A stretch of 64,000 nt of DNA, taken from contig NZ_CP019426.1 of assembly GCF_009834515.1 (NCBI RefSeq), forward strand, positions 1,849,501 through 1,913,500, read 5' to 3'. How positions within the stretch are numbered: the first letter of the stretch is position 1; every line of letters begins with the position of its first letter. This document shows positions 1 to 8,609 of this stretch, piece after piece. The stretch comes from Pseudomonas sp. R84. GTDB lineage: Bacteria > Pseudomonadota > Gammaproteobacteria > Pseudomonadales > Pseudomonadaceae. Under the pieces are notes generated by a model. That model saw nothing but the letters and a program-made list of their open reading frames with translations. It was not told where the DNA came from and did no database searches. The translations under genes were made by a program, and so were the position numbers.

Positions 1-96
1 ATGCGCGCCAACGGCGTGCCGGCCTTCAAGGTCAAGATGGGCTCGCACAAAGGCAACCTCGCGTTGCAGGTGATCGAGCCGATCGAGCGTCGCTGA
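1..96 (+). CDS. fliM: FliM C-terminus (partial)
   Basis: Only the last 31 codons are present, open at the window edge and ending in TGA at 94-96. The tail contains KVKMGSHKGNLALQV, which resembles the SpoA-like C-terminal part of the flagellar switch protein FliM. FliM forms the C-ring with FliN and FliG and binds phosphorylated CheY. Assignment rests on this tail and on fliN lying 56 bp downstream. The internal ATG at position 1 should not be taken as a start. Confidence 0.85.
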   Translation: MRANGVPAFKVKMGSHKGNLALQVIEPIERR

Positions 97-152
97 AGCG
101 GCGCTCCAACCCCCAAGCATTTAACTGAATTTTTGCCCGCCGAGGACAAATG

Positions 153-602
153 ATGAACGACGATATGAACGCCCAGGACGACCAGGCACTGGCTGACGAA
201 TGGGCTGCTGCCCTGGAAGAAACCGGTGATGGTCAGGCTGACATCGACGCCCTGCTGGCCGCCGACGCAGCCAGCGGCTCGCGTCTGCCGATGGAAGAGT
301 TCGGCAGCGTGCCGAAGAACAACGATCCGGTGACCCTCGACGGCCCGAACCTGGACGTGATCCTCGACATCCCGGTATCGATCTCGATGGAAGTGGGCAG
401 CACCGACATCAACATCCGCAACCTGCTGCAACTCAATCAGGGTTCGGTGATTGAGCTTGATCGTCTGGCCGGTGAGCCGTTGGACGTGCTGGTCAACGGC
501 ACCCTGATTGCGCACGGTGAAGTGGTGGTGGTCAACGAGAAGTTCGGCATCCGCCTGACTGACGTGATCAGCCCAAGCGAACGCATCAAGAAGCTGCGCT
601 GA
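153..602 (+). CDS. fliN: Flagellar motor switch protein FliN
   Basis: C-ring protein of the flagellar switch; with FliM it responds to CheY-P and sets rotation direction. The protein is about 149 residues. An acidic variable N-terminus is followed by a C-terminal SpoA domain (about residues 70-149) with the motifs LDIPVSISMEVG, INIRNLLQLNQGSVIELDR and VNEKFGIRLTDVISP. ATG 153 is chosen over ATG 150 because AGGA at 143-146 is better spaced from it; the two differ by one residue. It lies between fliM and fliO in one operon. Confidence 0.96.
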   Translation: MNDDMNAQDDQALADEWAAALEETGDGQADIDALLAADAASGSRLPMEEFGSVPKNNDPVTLDGPNLDVILDIPVSISMEVGSTDINIRNLLQLNQGSVIELDRLAGEPLDVLVNGTLIAHGEVVVVNEKFGIRLTDVISPSERIKKLR

Positions 603-1055
603 GTGAAACGGTTTCTCTGGGCTCTGTTGGCATTGCCGCTGAGCGTGCTGGCCGCCGAACCGTCGACCGCCACCACGGTGCCTGCCGCGACCGCGCCGAT
701 GGTCAGCAGCGGCGTGGCCGGGCAACTGACGCAACTGGTGTTCGGCCTGTTGCTGGTGCTGGGGGTGATCTTCTTCCTCGCCTGGCTGCTGCGCCGTGTG
801 CAGCAGGCAGGTCCGGCCGGCAAGGGGCAGGTGATCGAGCTGATCGGTTCGCGCGCGCTCGGTCCGCGTGACCGTTTGCTGCTGGTGCAGGTTGGCAGCG
901 AGCAGATTCTGCTCGGCTTGAGCCCGGGCACCATCACCGCGCTGCATGTGCTCAAGGAACCGGTCGACGTGCCTGTAACCCGTGAAAAAGCGACTCCGGA
1001 ATTTGCTCAGCATCTGCTGAAGATTCTCGGCAAGGATCAGAAGGATACGAAGTAA
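603..1055 (+). CDS. fliO: Flagellar biosynthesis protein FliO
   Basis: Accessory membrane protein that helps assemble the FliP ring of the flagellar type III export gate. It is 150 residues. An N-terminal signal-like stretch ends near LSVLAAEP, one strong membrane segment (about residues 45-65, [17 protein letters not shown]) follows, and then a cytoplasmic domain of the FliO/MopB type. The GTG start directly follows the fliN stop codon, so translation is probably coupled. The stop overlaps the fliP start by one base. Confidence 0.92.
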   Translation: MKRFLWALLALPLSVLAAEPSTATTVPAATAPMVSSGVAGQLTQLVFGLLLVLGVIFFLAWLLRRVQQAGPAGKGQVIELIGSRALGPRDRLLLVQVGSEQILLGLSPGTITALHVLKEPVDVPVTREKATPEFAQHLLKILGKDQKDTK

Positions 1056-1813
1056 TGGGTGCGCTACGCATCGTCTTGACGCTGGCCCTGTTGCTGGCCG
1101 CGCCACTGGCGTTCGCCGCCGATCCGTTGTCGATCCCGGCGATCACGCTGGGCACCAACGCCGACGGCGCGCAGGAGTATTCGGTCAGTCTGCAGATCCT
1201 GCTGATCATGACCGCCCTGAGCTTCATTCCGGCGGCCGTGATTCTGATGACCAGTTTCACCCGGATCATCATTGTCTTCTCGATCCTGCGTCAGGCCCTC
1301 GGCCTGCAACAGACGCCGTCGAACCAGATCCTCACCGGCATGGCGCTGTTCCTCACCATGTTCATCATGGCCCCGGTGTTCGACCGGGTGAACAACGATG
1401 CGCTGCAACCGTATCTGGCGGAAAAACTTACCGCCCAGCAAGCGGTAGAAAAAGCCCAGGTACCGATCAAGGACTTCATGCTCGCCCAGACCCGCACCAG
1501 TGATCTGGAGCTGTTCATGCGCCTGTCCAAGCGCACCGACATCGCCACCCCGGATCAGGCGCCGCTGACCATTCTGGTGCCGGCGTTCGTCACCTCCGAG
1601 CTGAAAACCGCGTTCCAGATCGGTTTCATGATCTTCATTCCGTTCCTGATCATCGACCTCGTCGTGGCCAGTGTGCTGATGGCGATGGGTATGATGATGC
1701 TCTCGCCGCTGATCATCTCGCTGCCGTTCAAGATCATGCTGTTCGTGCTGGTCGATGGCTGGGCGCTGATCATCGGCACCCTGGCCAGCAGTTTTGGAGG
1801 TGTCTCGCCATGA
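1055..1813 (+). CDS. fliP: Flagellar export-gate protein FliP
   Basis: Core integral-membrane subunit of the flagellar type III secretion gate (FliP5FliQ4FliR1). It is 252 residues with a cleavable N-terminal signal (cut expected after LAFA) and membrane helices such as [20 protein letters not shown] and the C-terminal [22 protein letters not shown]. Family motifs include [22 protein letters not shown] and [14 protein letters not shown]. It overlaps fliO by 1 bp (TAATG) and fliQ by 4 bp (ATGA). Confidence 0.97.
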   Translation: MGALRIVLTLALLLAAPLAFAADPLSIPAITLGTNADGAQEYSVSLQILLIMTALSFIPAAVILMTSFTRIIIVFSILRQALGLQQTPSNQILTGMALFLTMFIMAPVFDRVNNDALQPYLAEKLTAQQAVEKAQVPIKDFMLAQTRTSDLELFMRLSKRTDIATPDQAPLTILVPAFVTSELKTAFQIGFMIFIPFLIIDLVVASVLMAMGMMMLSPLIISLPFKIMLFVLVDGWALIIGTLASSFGGVSP

Positions 1814-2079
1814 CGCCGGAAGTTGCGGTCGATATCTTTCGTGAAGCCCTTTGGCTGACCACATTGATGGTCGCGATTCTGGTGGTGCCGAGTCTGCTGG
1901 TCGGCCTGCTGGTGGCGATGTTTCAGGCTGCCACACAGATCAACGAACAGACCTTGAGCTTCCTGCCGCGTCTGCTGGTGATGCTGGTCACGTTGATCGT
2001 CGCCGGTCCGTGGATCGTGCAGACGTTCATGGAATACATCATTCAGTTGTACAAAAACATCCCGATGGTCATCGGCTAA
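1810..2079 (+). CDS. fliQ: Flagellar export-gate protein FliQ
   Basis: Small (89-residue) two-helix membrane subunit of the flagellar export gate. The pattern is typical: a hydrophobic helix ([25 protein letters not shown]), the conserved [15 protein letters not shown] loop and a second helix ([14 protein letters not shown]). Its ATG overlaps the fliP stop as ATGA. fliR begins 3 bp after its stop. Confidence 0.97.
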   Translation: MTPEVAVDIFREALWLTTLMVAILVVPSLLVGLLVAMFQAATQINEQTLSFLPRLLVMLVTLIVAGPWIVQTFMEYIIQLYKNIPMVIG

Positions 2080-2082
2080 GCC

Positions 2083-2868
2083 ATGCAATCGCTGCTTCAG
2101 CTGACCGACACCCAGATCAGTACCTGGGTGGCCTCGTTCATGTTGCCGCTGTTTCGCGTGGCGTCGATGTTGATGGTCATGCCGGTGTTTGGCACCACCC
2201 TGGTGTCACGCCGGATACGCCTGTATTTCGCCGTGGCGATCACCGTGTGCATTGCCCCGAGCCTGCCGCCGATGCCAGCGGTAAGTCCGTTGGACCTCAG
2301 TGGCTTGATGTTGATTGCCGAACAGATTCTGGTCGGTGCCGTGCTCGGGTTTTCCCTGCAGCTGTTCTTCCAGGCGTTTGCCGTGGCCGGGCAGATTGTC
2401 GCGATCCAGATGGGCATGGGTTTCGCCTCAATGGTCGATCCGGCCAACGGTGTCTCGGTGGCGGTGATCGGGCAGTTCTTCACCATGCTGGTGACGTTGC
2501 TGTTCCTGTCGATGAACGGCCACCTGGTGGTCTTCGAAGTGCTCACCGAAAGCTTCACCACGCTACCGGTCGGCAGCGGTCTGATGACCGCGCATTACTG
2601 GGAGCTGGCCGGCAAACTTGGCTGGGTCCTTGGCGCCGCGTTGTTGCTGGTGTTGCCGGCGGTGACGGCGTTGCTGGTGGTCAACATCGCGTTTGGCGTG
2701 ATGACCCGCGCCGCGCCACAACTGAACATTTTCTCCATCGGTTTTCCGCTGACCCTGGTGCTCGGCTTGTTTATCGTCTGGGTCGGCCTGGCGGATATTC
2801 TCAATCAGTACCAGCCGCTGGCCACTGAAGCCTTGCAGCTGCTACGCGAACTGGCACGGGCGCGCTGA
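2083..2868 (+). CDS. fliR: Flagellar export-gate protein FliR
   Basis: Integral-membrane subunit completing the FliPQR export channel. It is 261 residues with about six membrane segments. Family signatures are visible, including the early MLPLFRVASMLMVMPVFG, QMGMGFASMVDPANG in the middle, and a hydrophobic C-terminal half ending near FIVWVGLADILNQY. It lies 3 bp after fliQ and 3 bp before flhB, consistent with one transcript. Confidence 0.97.
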   Translation: MQSLLQLTDTQISTWVASFMLPLFRVASMLMVMPVFGTTLVSRRIRLYFAVAITVCIAPSLPPMPAVSPLDLSGLMLIAEQILVGAVLGFSLQLFFQAFAVAGQIVAIQMGMGFASMVDPANGVSVAVIGQFFTMLVTLLFLSMNGHLVVFEVLTESFTTLPVGSGLMTAHYWELAGKLGWVLGAALLLVLPAVTALLVVNIAFGVMTRAAPQLNIFSIGFPLTLVLGLFIVWVGLADILNQYQPLATEALQLLRELARAR

Positions 2869-2871
2869 GTC

Positions 2872-4011
2872 ATGGCAGAGAGCGAAAGCGGTCAGGACAA
2901 AACAGAAGACCCCACGGAGAAACGTAAAAAGGACTCCCGTGAGAAGGGTGAGATTGCCCGTTCCAAAGAGCTCAACACCCTCGCCGTGATGATGGCCGGT
3001 GCCGGCGCGCTGCTGGTGTTCGGCGGCATGCTGGCTGAAGACCTGATGGAGCTGATGCGCCTGAACTTCACGCTGTCGCGTGAGGTGATCATGGATCAGG
3101 GTTCCATGGGCGCATTTTTGTTGAAGTCGGGTCAGATGGCGCTGGTGGCCATCCAGCCGTTCATGATCACGCTATTGCTGGCCGCATTGATCGGGCCGAT
3201 TTCCCTGGGGGGCTGGTTGTTTGCGGCCGGCTCCATGGCACCCAAGTTCAGCCGGATGAACCCGGCGGCAGGCTTGAAGCGAATGTTTTCGTTCAAGGCT
3301 GTGGTCGAACTGCTCAAGGCACTGGCCAAGTTTCTGGTCACCTTGGGGGTGGCGTTGGTGGTGCTGATGTCGGATGTCGATGACTTGATGCGGATTGCTC
3401 ACGAGCCGCTTGAGATGGCGATCATTCACAGCGTCACGCTGGTCGGCTGGAGCACTTTGTGGCTGGCCTGCGGCCTGATCATCATCGCCGCCGTCGACGT
3501 GCCGGTGCAGCTCTGGGAAGCGCACAAAAAACTGCTGATGACCAAGCAGGAAGTGCGCGACGAGCACAAGGATCAGGAGGGGCGCCCAGAAGTCAAACAG
3601 CGCATCCGCCAGACCCAGCGCGAGATGTCCCAGCGGCGGATGATGGCGGCGATTCCCGACGCCGACGTGGTCATCACCAACCCGACCCACTACGCCGTCG
3701 CGCTCAAGTACGACTCGGAGAAGGGCGGCGCCCCGGTACTGCTGGCCAAGGGCAGCGACTTCCTCGCGTTGAAAATCCGCGAAATCGCCGTCGCCAACAA
3801 CGTCATGCTCCTCGAATCGCCGGGGCTGGCGCGTTCGATCTATTACTCCACCGAACTCGAGCAGGAAATCCCCGGCGGGCTGTATCTGGCGGTTGCTCAG
3901 GTCTTGGCCTACGTCTACCAGATCCGCCAGTACCGCGCCGGCAAAGGCAAACGCCCGGATCCGCTCAAGGACGATTTGCCGATTCCGCCGGATCTGCGCC
4001 GCGATTCCTGA
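2872..4011 (+). CDS. flhB: Flagellar export switch protein FlhB
   Basis: Membrane component of the flagellar type III export apparatus that switches substrate specificity from rod/hook to filament. It is 379 residues. The N-terminus is charged (DKTEDPTEKRKKDSREKGEIARSKE), four membrane helices follow, and the cytoplasmic domain carries the autocleavage motif NPTH (Asn at about residue 270) followed by YAVALKY. The operon core ends here. The next flagellar gene, flhA, is 5 kb downstream beyond an accessory insert. Confidence 0.97.
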   Translation: MAESESGQDKTEDPTEKRKKDSREKGEIARSKELNTLAVMMAGAGALLVFGGMLAEDLMELMRLNFTLSREVIMDQGSMGAFLLKSGQMALVAIQPFMITLLLAALIGPISLGGWLFAAGSMAPKFSRMNPAAGLKRMFSFKAVVELLKALAKFLVTLGVALVVLMSDVDDLMRIAHEPLEMAIIHSVTLVGWSTLWLACGLIIIAAVDVPVQLWEAHKKLLMTKQEVRDEHKDQEGRPEVKQRIRQTQREMSQRRMMAAIPDADVVITNPTHYAVALKYDSEKGGAPVLLAKGSDFLALKIREIAVANNVMLLESPGLARSIYYSTELEQEIPGGLYLAVAQVLAYVYQIRQYRAGKGKRPDPLKDDLPIPPDLRRDS

Positions 4012-4048
4012 CGTTGTTGTGCAGCCATTGGTCTGAGACTCCCCATTA

Positions 4049-4064
4049 CTGTCAACTCTGACAG
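4049..4064. promoter_or_regulatory. Dyad CTGTCA-N4-TGACAG upstream of the cold-shock-like gene
   Basis: A perfect inverted repeat with 6-bp arms and a 4-bp spacer, about 90 bp upstream of the cold-shock-like gene. An almost identical dyad sits at 5381-5396, upstream of the 1043-residue protein. Shared position and spacing suggest a common operator, but no regulator is identified. Confidence 0.4.
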
Positions 4065-4151
4065 GTGCGCTTCCCGTGATTTTGCAGTTTGATGCAAGGT
4101 GGCGCCGCGAACCTGGCGCGGTCAGGCGAGCGAGTGCAAGGGAGCAAGACA

Positions 4152-4388
4152 ATGAAAGGTATTTTCAGCAGCTACGATGAAAAAACCGGAAGAGGCACCA
4201 TCACGCCGAAGCCCTCGGGACGATGTATTTCCTTTGCTGAGGCCACCGGTTTTTTTCTGACCGCCAAAGAATACCGATTCAGCATTCCATTGGCCGATGC
4301 CCGGCAGGCGAACGTCAAAGTGGGCGGCGAGGTCGAGTTCGAATTGCCCAGGAACAAGAATGGAAAAGTGAAAATCCTTCGGTATTGA
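4152..4388 (+). CDS. Small cold-shock-domain-like protein
   Basis: A 78-residue protein that can be read as a divergent cold-shock/S1-like beta-barrel. MKGIFSSYDEKTGRGTITPK resembles the first strands of CspA, and KVGGEVEFELPRNKNGKVKIL resembles the closing strands. The usual aromatic RNP1/RNP2 nucleotide-binding motifs are not clear, so nucleic-acid binding is inference. The ATG at 4152 has GGAG about 7 bp upstream; a longer in-frame start at 4089 lacks a good ribosome-binding site. A terminator-like hairpin follows. It is part of the accessory insert between flhB and flhA. Confidence 0.65.
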   Translation: MKGIFSSYDEKTGRGTITPKPSGRCISFAEATGFFLTAKEYRFSIPLADARQANVKVGGEVEFELPRNKNGKVKILRY

Positions 4389-4401
4389 GCAATCGATCGC
4401 A

Positions 4402-4431
4402 AAGCCGCTGAAAACGGGGCGGCGGTTTTTT
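4402..4431 (+). terminator. Probable intrinsic terminator of the cold-shock-like gene
   Basis: A GC-rich stem (GCCGC at 4404-4408 with GCGGC at 4419-4423) is followed by a T-run at 4426-4431, 13 bp after the stop codon. Confidence 0.6.
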
Positions 4432-4547
4432 ATGATCGTTCCCACGCGCAGCAAAGGAATGCAGCCCGGGACGCTCCGCGTCCCTTCCAAAGCCGAACGC
4501 GGAGCGTCCGTTGAGGCATTCCCACGCAGGAGCGTGGGAACGATCAT
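4432..4547. repeat. Inverted repeat with ATGATCGTTCCCACGC termini
   Basis: ATGATCGTTCCCACGC (4432-4447) recurs inverted as GCGTGGGAACGATCAT (4532-4547), enclosing internal inverted GGACGCTCCGCGTCC-type sequence. A shorter relative lies at 8699-8728. It is an intergenic repeat placed between convergent genes. Confidence 0.75.
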
Positions 4548-4556
4548 CGCGTGTCG

Positions 4557-4916
4557 CTACTGCGGCAACTCCAGATTATCCATCACCCGATTCACCGCCA
4601 ACTCGCCGAGCATGATCAGTTGCGCAATTCCCAATAGCGTCCTGCGTTGCGACGCGGGTATGAGATGGGCAAAGTCATGGGCGATGGTTCTGGCTGAGGC
4701 GAGTGTTTCGCTGGCATCGGCCAGCAGCTCCTCGTTTTTGAAGTCAGCGGTAACGGCGTACATCCGGCGGGTTTTACGGGGCGGTGGCGTGGAGCCGGGT
4801 GGGCAGAGGTAGTGATCGAGCGCGCGTTCGGCGGCGTCGTTGAGCTTTTTTGAATCGAGGGATTCGTAGGGAGAGGCGAGGTCGGTTTCGGGTGGGTTGG
4901 GTGTTGGTTTGATCAT
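4557..4916 (-). CDS. DUF6124 family protein
   Basis: A 119-residue protein of the DUF6124 (formerly DUF3077) type, a family seen mainly in Pseudomonas and often in several copies per genome; function unknown. The N-terminus MIKPTPNPPETDLASPYES and the ERALDHYL and NRVMDNLE motifs are characteristic. No signal peptide or membrane segment is seen, and the C-terminal half looks helical. The start is supported by AAGGAG 8 bp upstream of the ATG. The 5' region folds strongly and carries a possible upstream ORF (see the leader entry). It is the only minus-strand gene in the accessory insert. Confidence 0.85.
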   Translation of the reverse strand: MIKPTPNPPETDLASPYESLDSKKLNDAAERALDHYLCPPGSTPPPRKTRRMYAVTADFKNEELLADASETLASARTIAHDFAHLIPASQRRTLLGIAQLIMLGELAVNRVMDNLELPQ

Positions 4917-5100
4917 GGTGACGCTCCTTTGAAGTGGAGCCGCTACAACCTGTCGCTAAACAGGTGGGTGGCGGCTGTACGCAGGTTAGCGAACCGGTCA
5001 AAGGCACCCGGCAGACCCGAGGGTCTCCCGCATACAGCCACCATGACGAAATCGCGAAAATACAGATCCGCAACGAAGCCTGGAACGCCGATGCACCTTT
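4917..5100 (-). promoter_or_regulatory. Structured 5' leader of the DUF6124 gene
   Basis: On the minus strand this untranslated stretch contains several pairable elements: ACCTGT/ACAGGT (4948-4953 with 4960-4965), a hairpin AGACCC-GA-GGGTCT (5013-5026), and a long-range helix in which 4968-4979 can pair with 5033-5043 around that hairpin. A 33-codon reading frame starts at the minus-strand ATG at 5044 and ends at 4943, before the gene's own ribosome-binding site. I recall similar leaders before other Pseudomonas DUF6124 genes, but could not search. It may be a cis-regulatory RNA or a leader-peptide attenuator. Confidence 0.5.
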
Positions 5101-5380
5101 GACTTGAGTTCGAGTCGCTAAACCCGATCGCTGATTCGTCAGCGACCGACCCACAATAGAACCCGACCCCAAAGCGCACAAGCCGGCGGATTCTGGCGTA
5201 GCTGTAGGCAATGGCGCAAGAATTTGTAGCCTGTAAGGCGTGTCTGGAGGTGTCTTTTAAACATGGAAGTTAAATGCGCAATAAAACGCGGTTTTCACCT
5301 CCCGCGCCGATGTGCCGACTCCGCCAGATTGTATTTTTCGCCAACTGTGTCAGTGCCATTCGTCTGAAAAACCCGCGCAC
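5101..5380. other. Non-coding control region between the DUF6124 gene and the modular protein
   Basis: Together with the leader and the dyad, this forms a gap of about 560 bp between divergent genes. It presumably holds the promoters of both. No convincing gene, consensus promoter or RNA gene was recognised in 5101-5380. Confidence 0.4.
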
Positions 5381-5396
5381 CTGTTAGTTCTGACAG
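5381..5396. promoter_or_regulatory. Dyad CTGTTA-N4-TGACAG upstream of the modular protein
   Basis: Inverted repeat with 6-bp arms (one mismatch) and a 4-bp spacer, 81 bp before the chosen ATG of the 1043-residue protein. It has the same length and layout as the dyad at 4049-4064, and some similarity continues downstream of both. Confidence 0.4.
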
Positions 5397-5477
5397 TGGT
5401 CGAATGTTCTCGTGAAGTTTTCAATGGCCTCTGCAGATCCTTGGCAAACCGCTACGGAATTTTTCAGGAGCAGGGCA

Positions 5478-8400
5478 ATGATTGGTTTGATGGTGATGCC
5501 GATTGAGGACGTTATCGACGATACGCAACATGACATTGCCCCTTTTGACTCCAGCGGAGGTCTGGGGCTTTTTTCGTTGTACCCGCCCAATATTCCCGGA
5601 CAGTTTACAAGTATCGATTTTCCGCCGGCGCAAGTTGGGGTCAATCGGCCCATGCTCCATACAAGCGCCAATGGACTTCGGGTGCTGGTTCAGGCCTATC
5701 TGAATATGGCCGAAGACGACACCATTCGGCTGTACGTCGATGAGAATCTGGTTGCCACGTCGGTGCTGCCTGCGGATCACGGCAATCACGATGTGGTGAT
5801 GCACATCGCTGCGAAGCTGGTTCCGGCCGGCGTGCATACCTTGCGCTACGAGATTTTGCGCAAAAGCGGTCAGGCGCCGGAGGGGGCGCAACTCGACGTC
5901 TTGTTCAAGATCGATCCGCCGGGCGGCATCGATCCCGAGCCGGATTTGCCCGGTCATCAACGACTCAAGCCGGCTCGACTTCAGTTGAAGCCCGGGCAAG
6001 TCATTGACGAGGAAGTGGCTGCCGAGGGCGTCTGGGCGATCATCTCTGCGTGGCTCTTCATGACCAAGGGGGACAAGTTGAAACTCTGTTTCCACGGCGT
6101 TGCTGTCACGCCCTACACGGTGCTGGAGAGCGAGGTCGGAAAAGAGATCAGTGTTTTCATTTCGCCAGAGATTATCCGGGAGGCGGGCCCCGCAAATCCG
6201 GCGGTGGTGGTCTATCAGATCGAAGATCAGGTGGAGAACGTCAGTGATTTTTCGGAGCGTACGACCGTCGTCAGCGATCCAGACAAAAACTGGCTCGATC
6301 CGGTATTCGTTCCTCTCGCCGATGAAGATCTGGTCAGCCTTGATGCGGTTGGATTCGACGACCTGGAGGTTCAGATCATTACGCGCCCCGGTTTTGCGCT
6401 GAAAGAGAAACTACAGCTTCGATGGGTGGCTACAACGCAGAGCGGTGAAGTGGTCGAGCACAGTGAAGAGCAATCGATTACTCGTCTCGGCATTCAGTCT
6501 TTTAAAGTTCCCAATCCTGTTGTGCTTGCCAGCGCCTCCGGCCAGGTGCAAGTGGATTACCTGCGCACGCAAGCAGATGGCACACGGGATAGCTCAGAGG
6601 TCTACATCTTCACCTTGCAAGGAAAGACGTTGCGACTACCGGCTCCGCAGATACCGGACCTGGTCGGCGGCACACTCGATCCTGCGCTGAGCCGGACCAC
6701 GGTGTTGTGCGGGCCCGATGACCGGATCAAAAAGGGCTTCAGAGTCACATTGACGTGGCTGGGGACCAGTGCCTCGGGGCGTCCGCACCTGTATCAAACG
6801 TATCGCGACGTCAGCGATCGCTTGGTGGGGCAAGCCATTGCCTTTAATGTCACTGGCAACCACATTGCTCCATTGATCCGAGGGTCGGTCGGTGTTTCGT
6901 ATGAGGTCAACCATGCCACGTTGAATCCTGCGCTGGTTTCTGATGCGCTGAATGCGCGTGTGGAAGATTTCAAACCCGTCTTGCCTGCGCCAGTGGTCAT
7001 TGGCGCCATCGATGGTGTGCTCAATCCTGCTCAAGTGCCGTACGGAACGGATATTCAGGTCGCGGCAGCTTCGTATACCCGCCTGGGCGATGTGGTGCAT
7101 GTGGAGGGGCGGGGCGATGCGGGCGGGGTAGTGTTTCGGGACAAGTTGCCGATTGATCAAACCCGGGCAGGTAAGGATCTGGAGTTCTGGCTGGACGGCG
7201 AGGCTATCAAGTTCTATCGGGAGCAGTTTTTCAGTTTACTTTGGTGGATCGAGCGGCCAGACGAGCTGCCGCAATCATCCGCATTGCTCGAGTTGTATAT
7301 CGGCGACCCGGCGCAGTCGTTGCAGCCGCCAACTGTCCGCCGCGCTCCAGATGGCGTGCTTGACCCGTTGGAAAATAATGGAGGTGCCCGCGCGCGCGTC
7401 CATTTGGCCAGTCCGCGCCCGGGTGATCAAGTGCGTTTGATTGTCAAAGGAGCGCCGGGAGAGGGCTCGCCGACGTTTGCTCCTCAGCAGTTGAATGCTG
7501 ACAACGTTGCATTCTTTGTGCTGCGGCCTTCATTCATTGCGGAAAATCTGGGAAAACTGGTTGAAGTCCTTTACGAGCTGATCAGAAATGGCAAGACGAT
7601 CCAGTCCAGGCCGTTGATGTTGACGGTCAAGACAATCAGTGACGGTGATCCCGTCCTGACTCGGCCGCATATCGTCGAAGCCGGGGCTGTACCGCTGATC
7701 GATCTGAGAATCATCCAGACTGACCTCACATGCGTGGTCGAGCCGCCGTTGCCGATAGCCGAGGTCGGGCAGCGCGTCTGGATCATGGTCAGCAGCGAGG
7801 GCGCTAAGCCTTTGGTATTGCGCCCCGGTACCGCGTTGACTGCCGAAGAAGTCGCTCAAGGCATTAGCGTCAAGGCCGCGCGAAGCTGGTTCTATGATCT
7901 GAAGGATCTCTCTGACTGTGAGGTGACCTGCAAAATAGCACTGGGCAGCTCTGATGGTGAGGACACGGCACTGGTGCTTCCGGTGGCGCGGTATACCGTT
8001 AAAGTCACAGAGAAATTGGCGATTGATACTCAGCCGATGCTTTTGAATGGCTGGAAACTGTTGGGCGGCGCAGCGTATGGATTACGCGAGCGAGAGGTCG
8101 TCAACAATGTGCAAATGCGCGTGCCTACGGGTGGACGGCCGCCTTACTCCTATCGTTCAGCCAATGCTGGCATAGCATCGGTCGATGCCAACGGCAAGGT
8201 GTCGGGGCTGAGTAATCAATCAACCACCATCACGGTGACGGATGCCGATGAAAACCAGGTTGCCTATCCGGTGCGTGTGATGAATGTCCACCGGCTGATA
8301 TTGAACAATACCTTCATGACTGCAGCCGAGGCCGGCGCTTGGTTCAGGCAGTTCGGTGCCGTCAGCATGGACAACAGTGGACAACCCATGGGATGGGGGA

Positions 8401-8609
8401 TTTTGCATAACAACTTTGTTGACGTGACGCCCATTTATGGCGGGCGAGGCCTGTATTACGGGCGGTTTGTTTCGACCAATCTTTCATACCCGCACTTGTA
8501 TGCAATCGAACATTCGTTGCTGGTGAGCAACGGGGTCATGGGCAGTCGCAACGTGTTGTTATCTGATGGGGCGACTCGCTCTCGGGCAATGGGGTATTTC
8601 CCGACGTAG
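5478..8609 (+). CDS. Large modular Ig-like-repeat protein of unknown function
   Basis: A 1043-residue protein with no recognised enzyme domain. Six beta-rich modules of about 112-117 residues start near residues 160, 272, 385, 502, 615 and 727; the later ones open with Pro-rich strings and G-x-LDP/LNP motifs (VGGTLDPA, IDGVLNPA, PDGVLDPL). Around residues 875-935 is a BIG2-like Ig module (SYRSANAGIASVDANGKVSG), followed by a C-terminal domain of about 105 residues rich in Gly, Tyr and Asn. No signal peptide or membrane helix is visible. ATG 5478 is chosen because CAGGAG precedes it by 7 bp; an in-frame GTG at 5412 lacks such a site. Its place inside the flagellar locus suggests an accessory gain. 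Surface or adhesin-like roles are only inference. Confidence 0.8.
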   Translation: MIGLMVMPIEDVIDDTQHDIAPFDSSGGLGLFSLYPPNIPGQFTSIDFPPAQVGVNRPMLHTSANGLRVLVQAYLNMAEDDTIRLYVDENLVATSVLPADHGNHDVVMHIAAKLVPAGVHTLRYEILRKSGQAPEGAQLDVLFKIDPPGGIDPEPDLPGHQRLKPARLQLKPGQVIDEEVAAEGVWAIISAWLFMTKGDKLKLCFHGVAVTPYTVLESEVGKEISVFISPEIIREAGPANPAVVVYQIEDQVENVSDFSERTTVVSDPDKNWLDPVFVPLADEDLVSLDAVGFDDLEVQIITRPGFALKEKLQLRWVATTQSGEVVEHSEEQSITRLGIQSFKVPNPVVLASASGQVQVDYLRTQADGTRDSSEVYIFTLQGKTLRLPAPQIPDLVGGTLDPALSRTTVLCGPDDRIKKGFRVTLTWLGTSASGRPHLYQTYRDVSDRLVGQAIAFNVTGNHIAPLIRGSVGVSYEVNHATLNPALVSDALNARVEDFKPVLPAPVVIGAIDGVLNPAQVPYGTDIQVAAASYTRLGDVVHVEGRGDAGGVVFRDKLPIDQTRAGKDLEFWLDGEAIKFYREQFFSLLWWIERPDELPQSSALLELYIGDPAQSLQPPTVRRAPDGVLDPLENNGGARARVHLASPRPGDQVRLIVKGAPGEGSPTFAPQQLNADNVAFFVLRPSFIAENLGKLVEVLYELIRNGKTIQSRPLMLTVKTISDGDPVLTRPHIVEAGAVPLIDLRIIQTDLTCVVEPPLPIAEVGQRVWIMVSSEGAKPLVLRPGTALTAEEVAQGISVKAARSWFYDLKDLSDCEVTCKIALGSSDGEDTALVLPVARYTVKVTEKLAIDTQPMLLNGWKLLGGAAYGLREREVVNNVQMRVPTGGRPPYSYRSANAGIASVDANGKVSGLSNQSTTITVTDADENQVAYPVRVMNVHRLILNNTFMTAAEAGAWFRQFGAVSMDNSGQPMGWGILHNNFVDVTPIYGGRGLYYGRFVSTNLSYPHLYAIEHSLLVSNGVMGSRNVLLSDGATRSRAMGYFPT

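Noticed and set aside
1851..2828. A 325-codon frame overlapping fliQ and fliR
   Set aside because: Out-of-frame reading of two certain genes; the product is Arg/Gly/His-rich with no family signal.
4774..5211. A 145-codon minus-strand frame overlapping the DUF6124 gene
   Set aside because: It reads the leader and then the gene in the wrong frame; the DUF6124 frame has family support.
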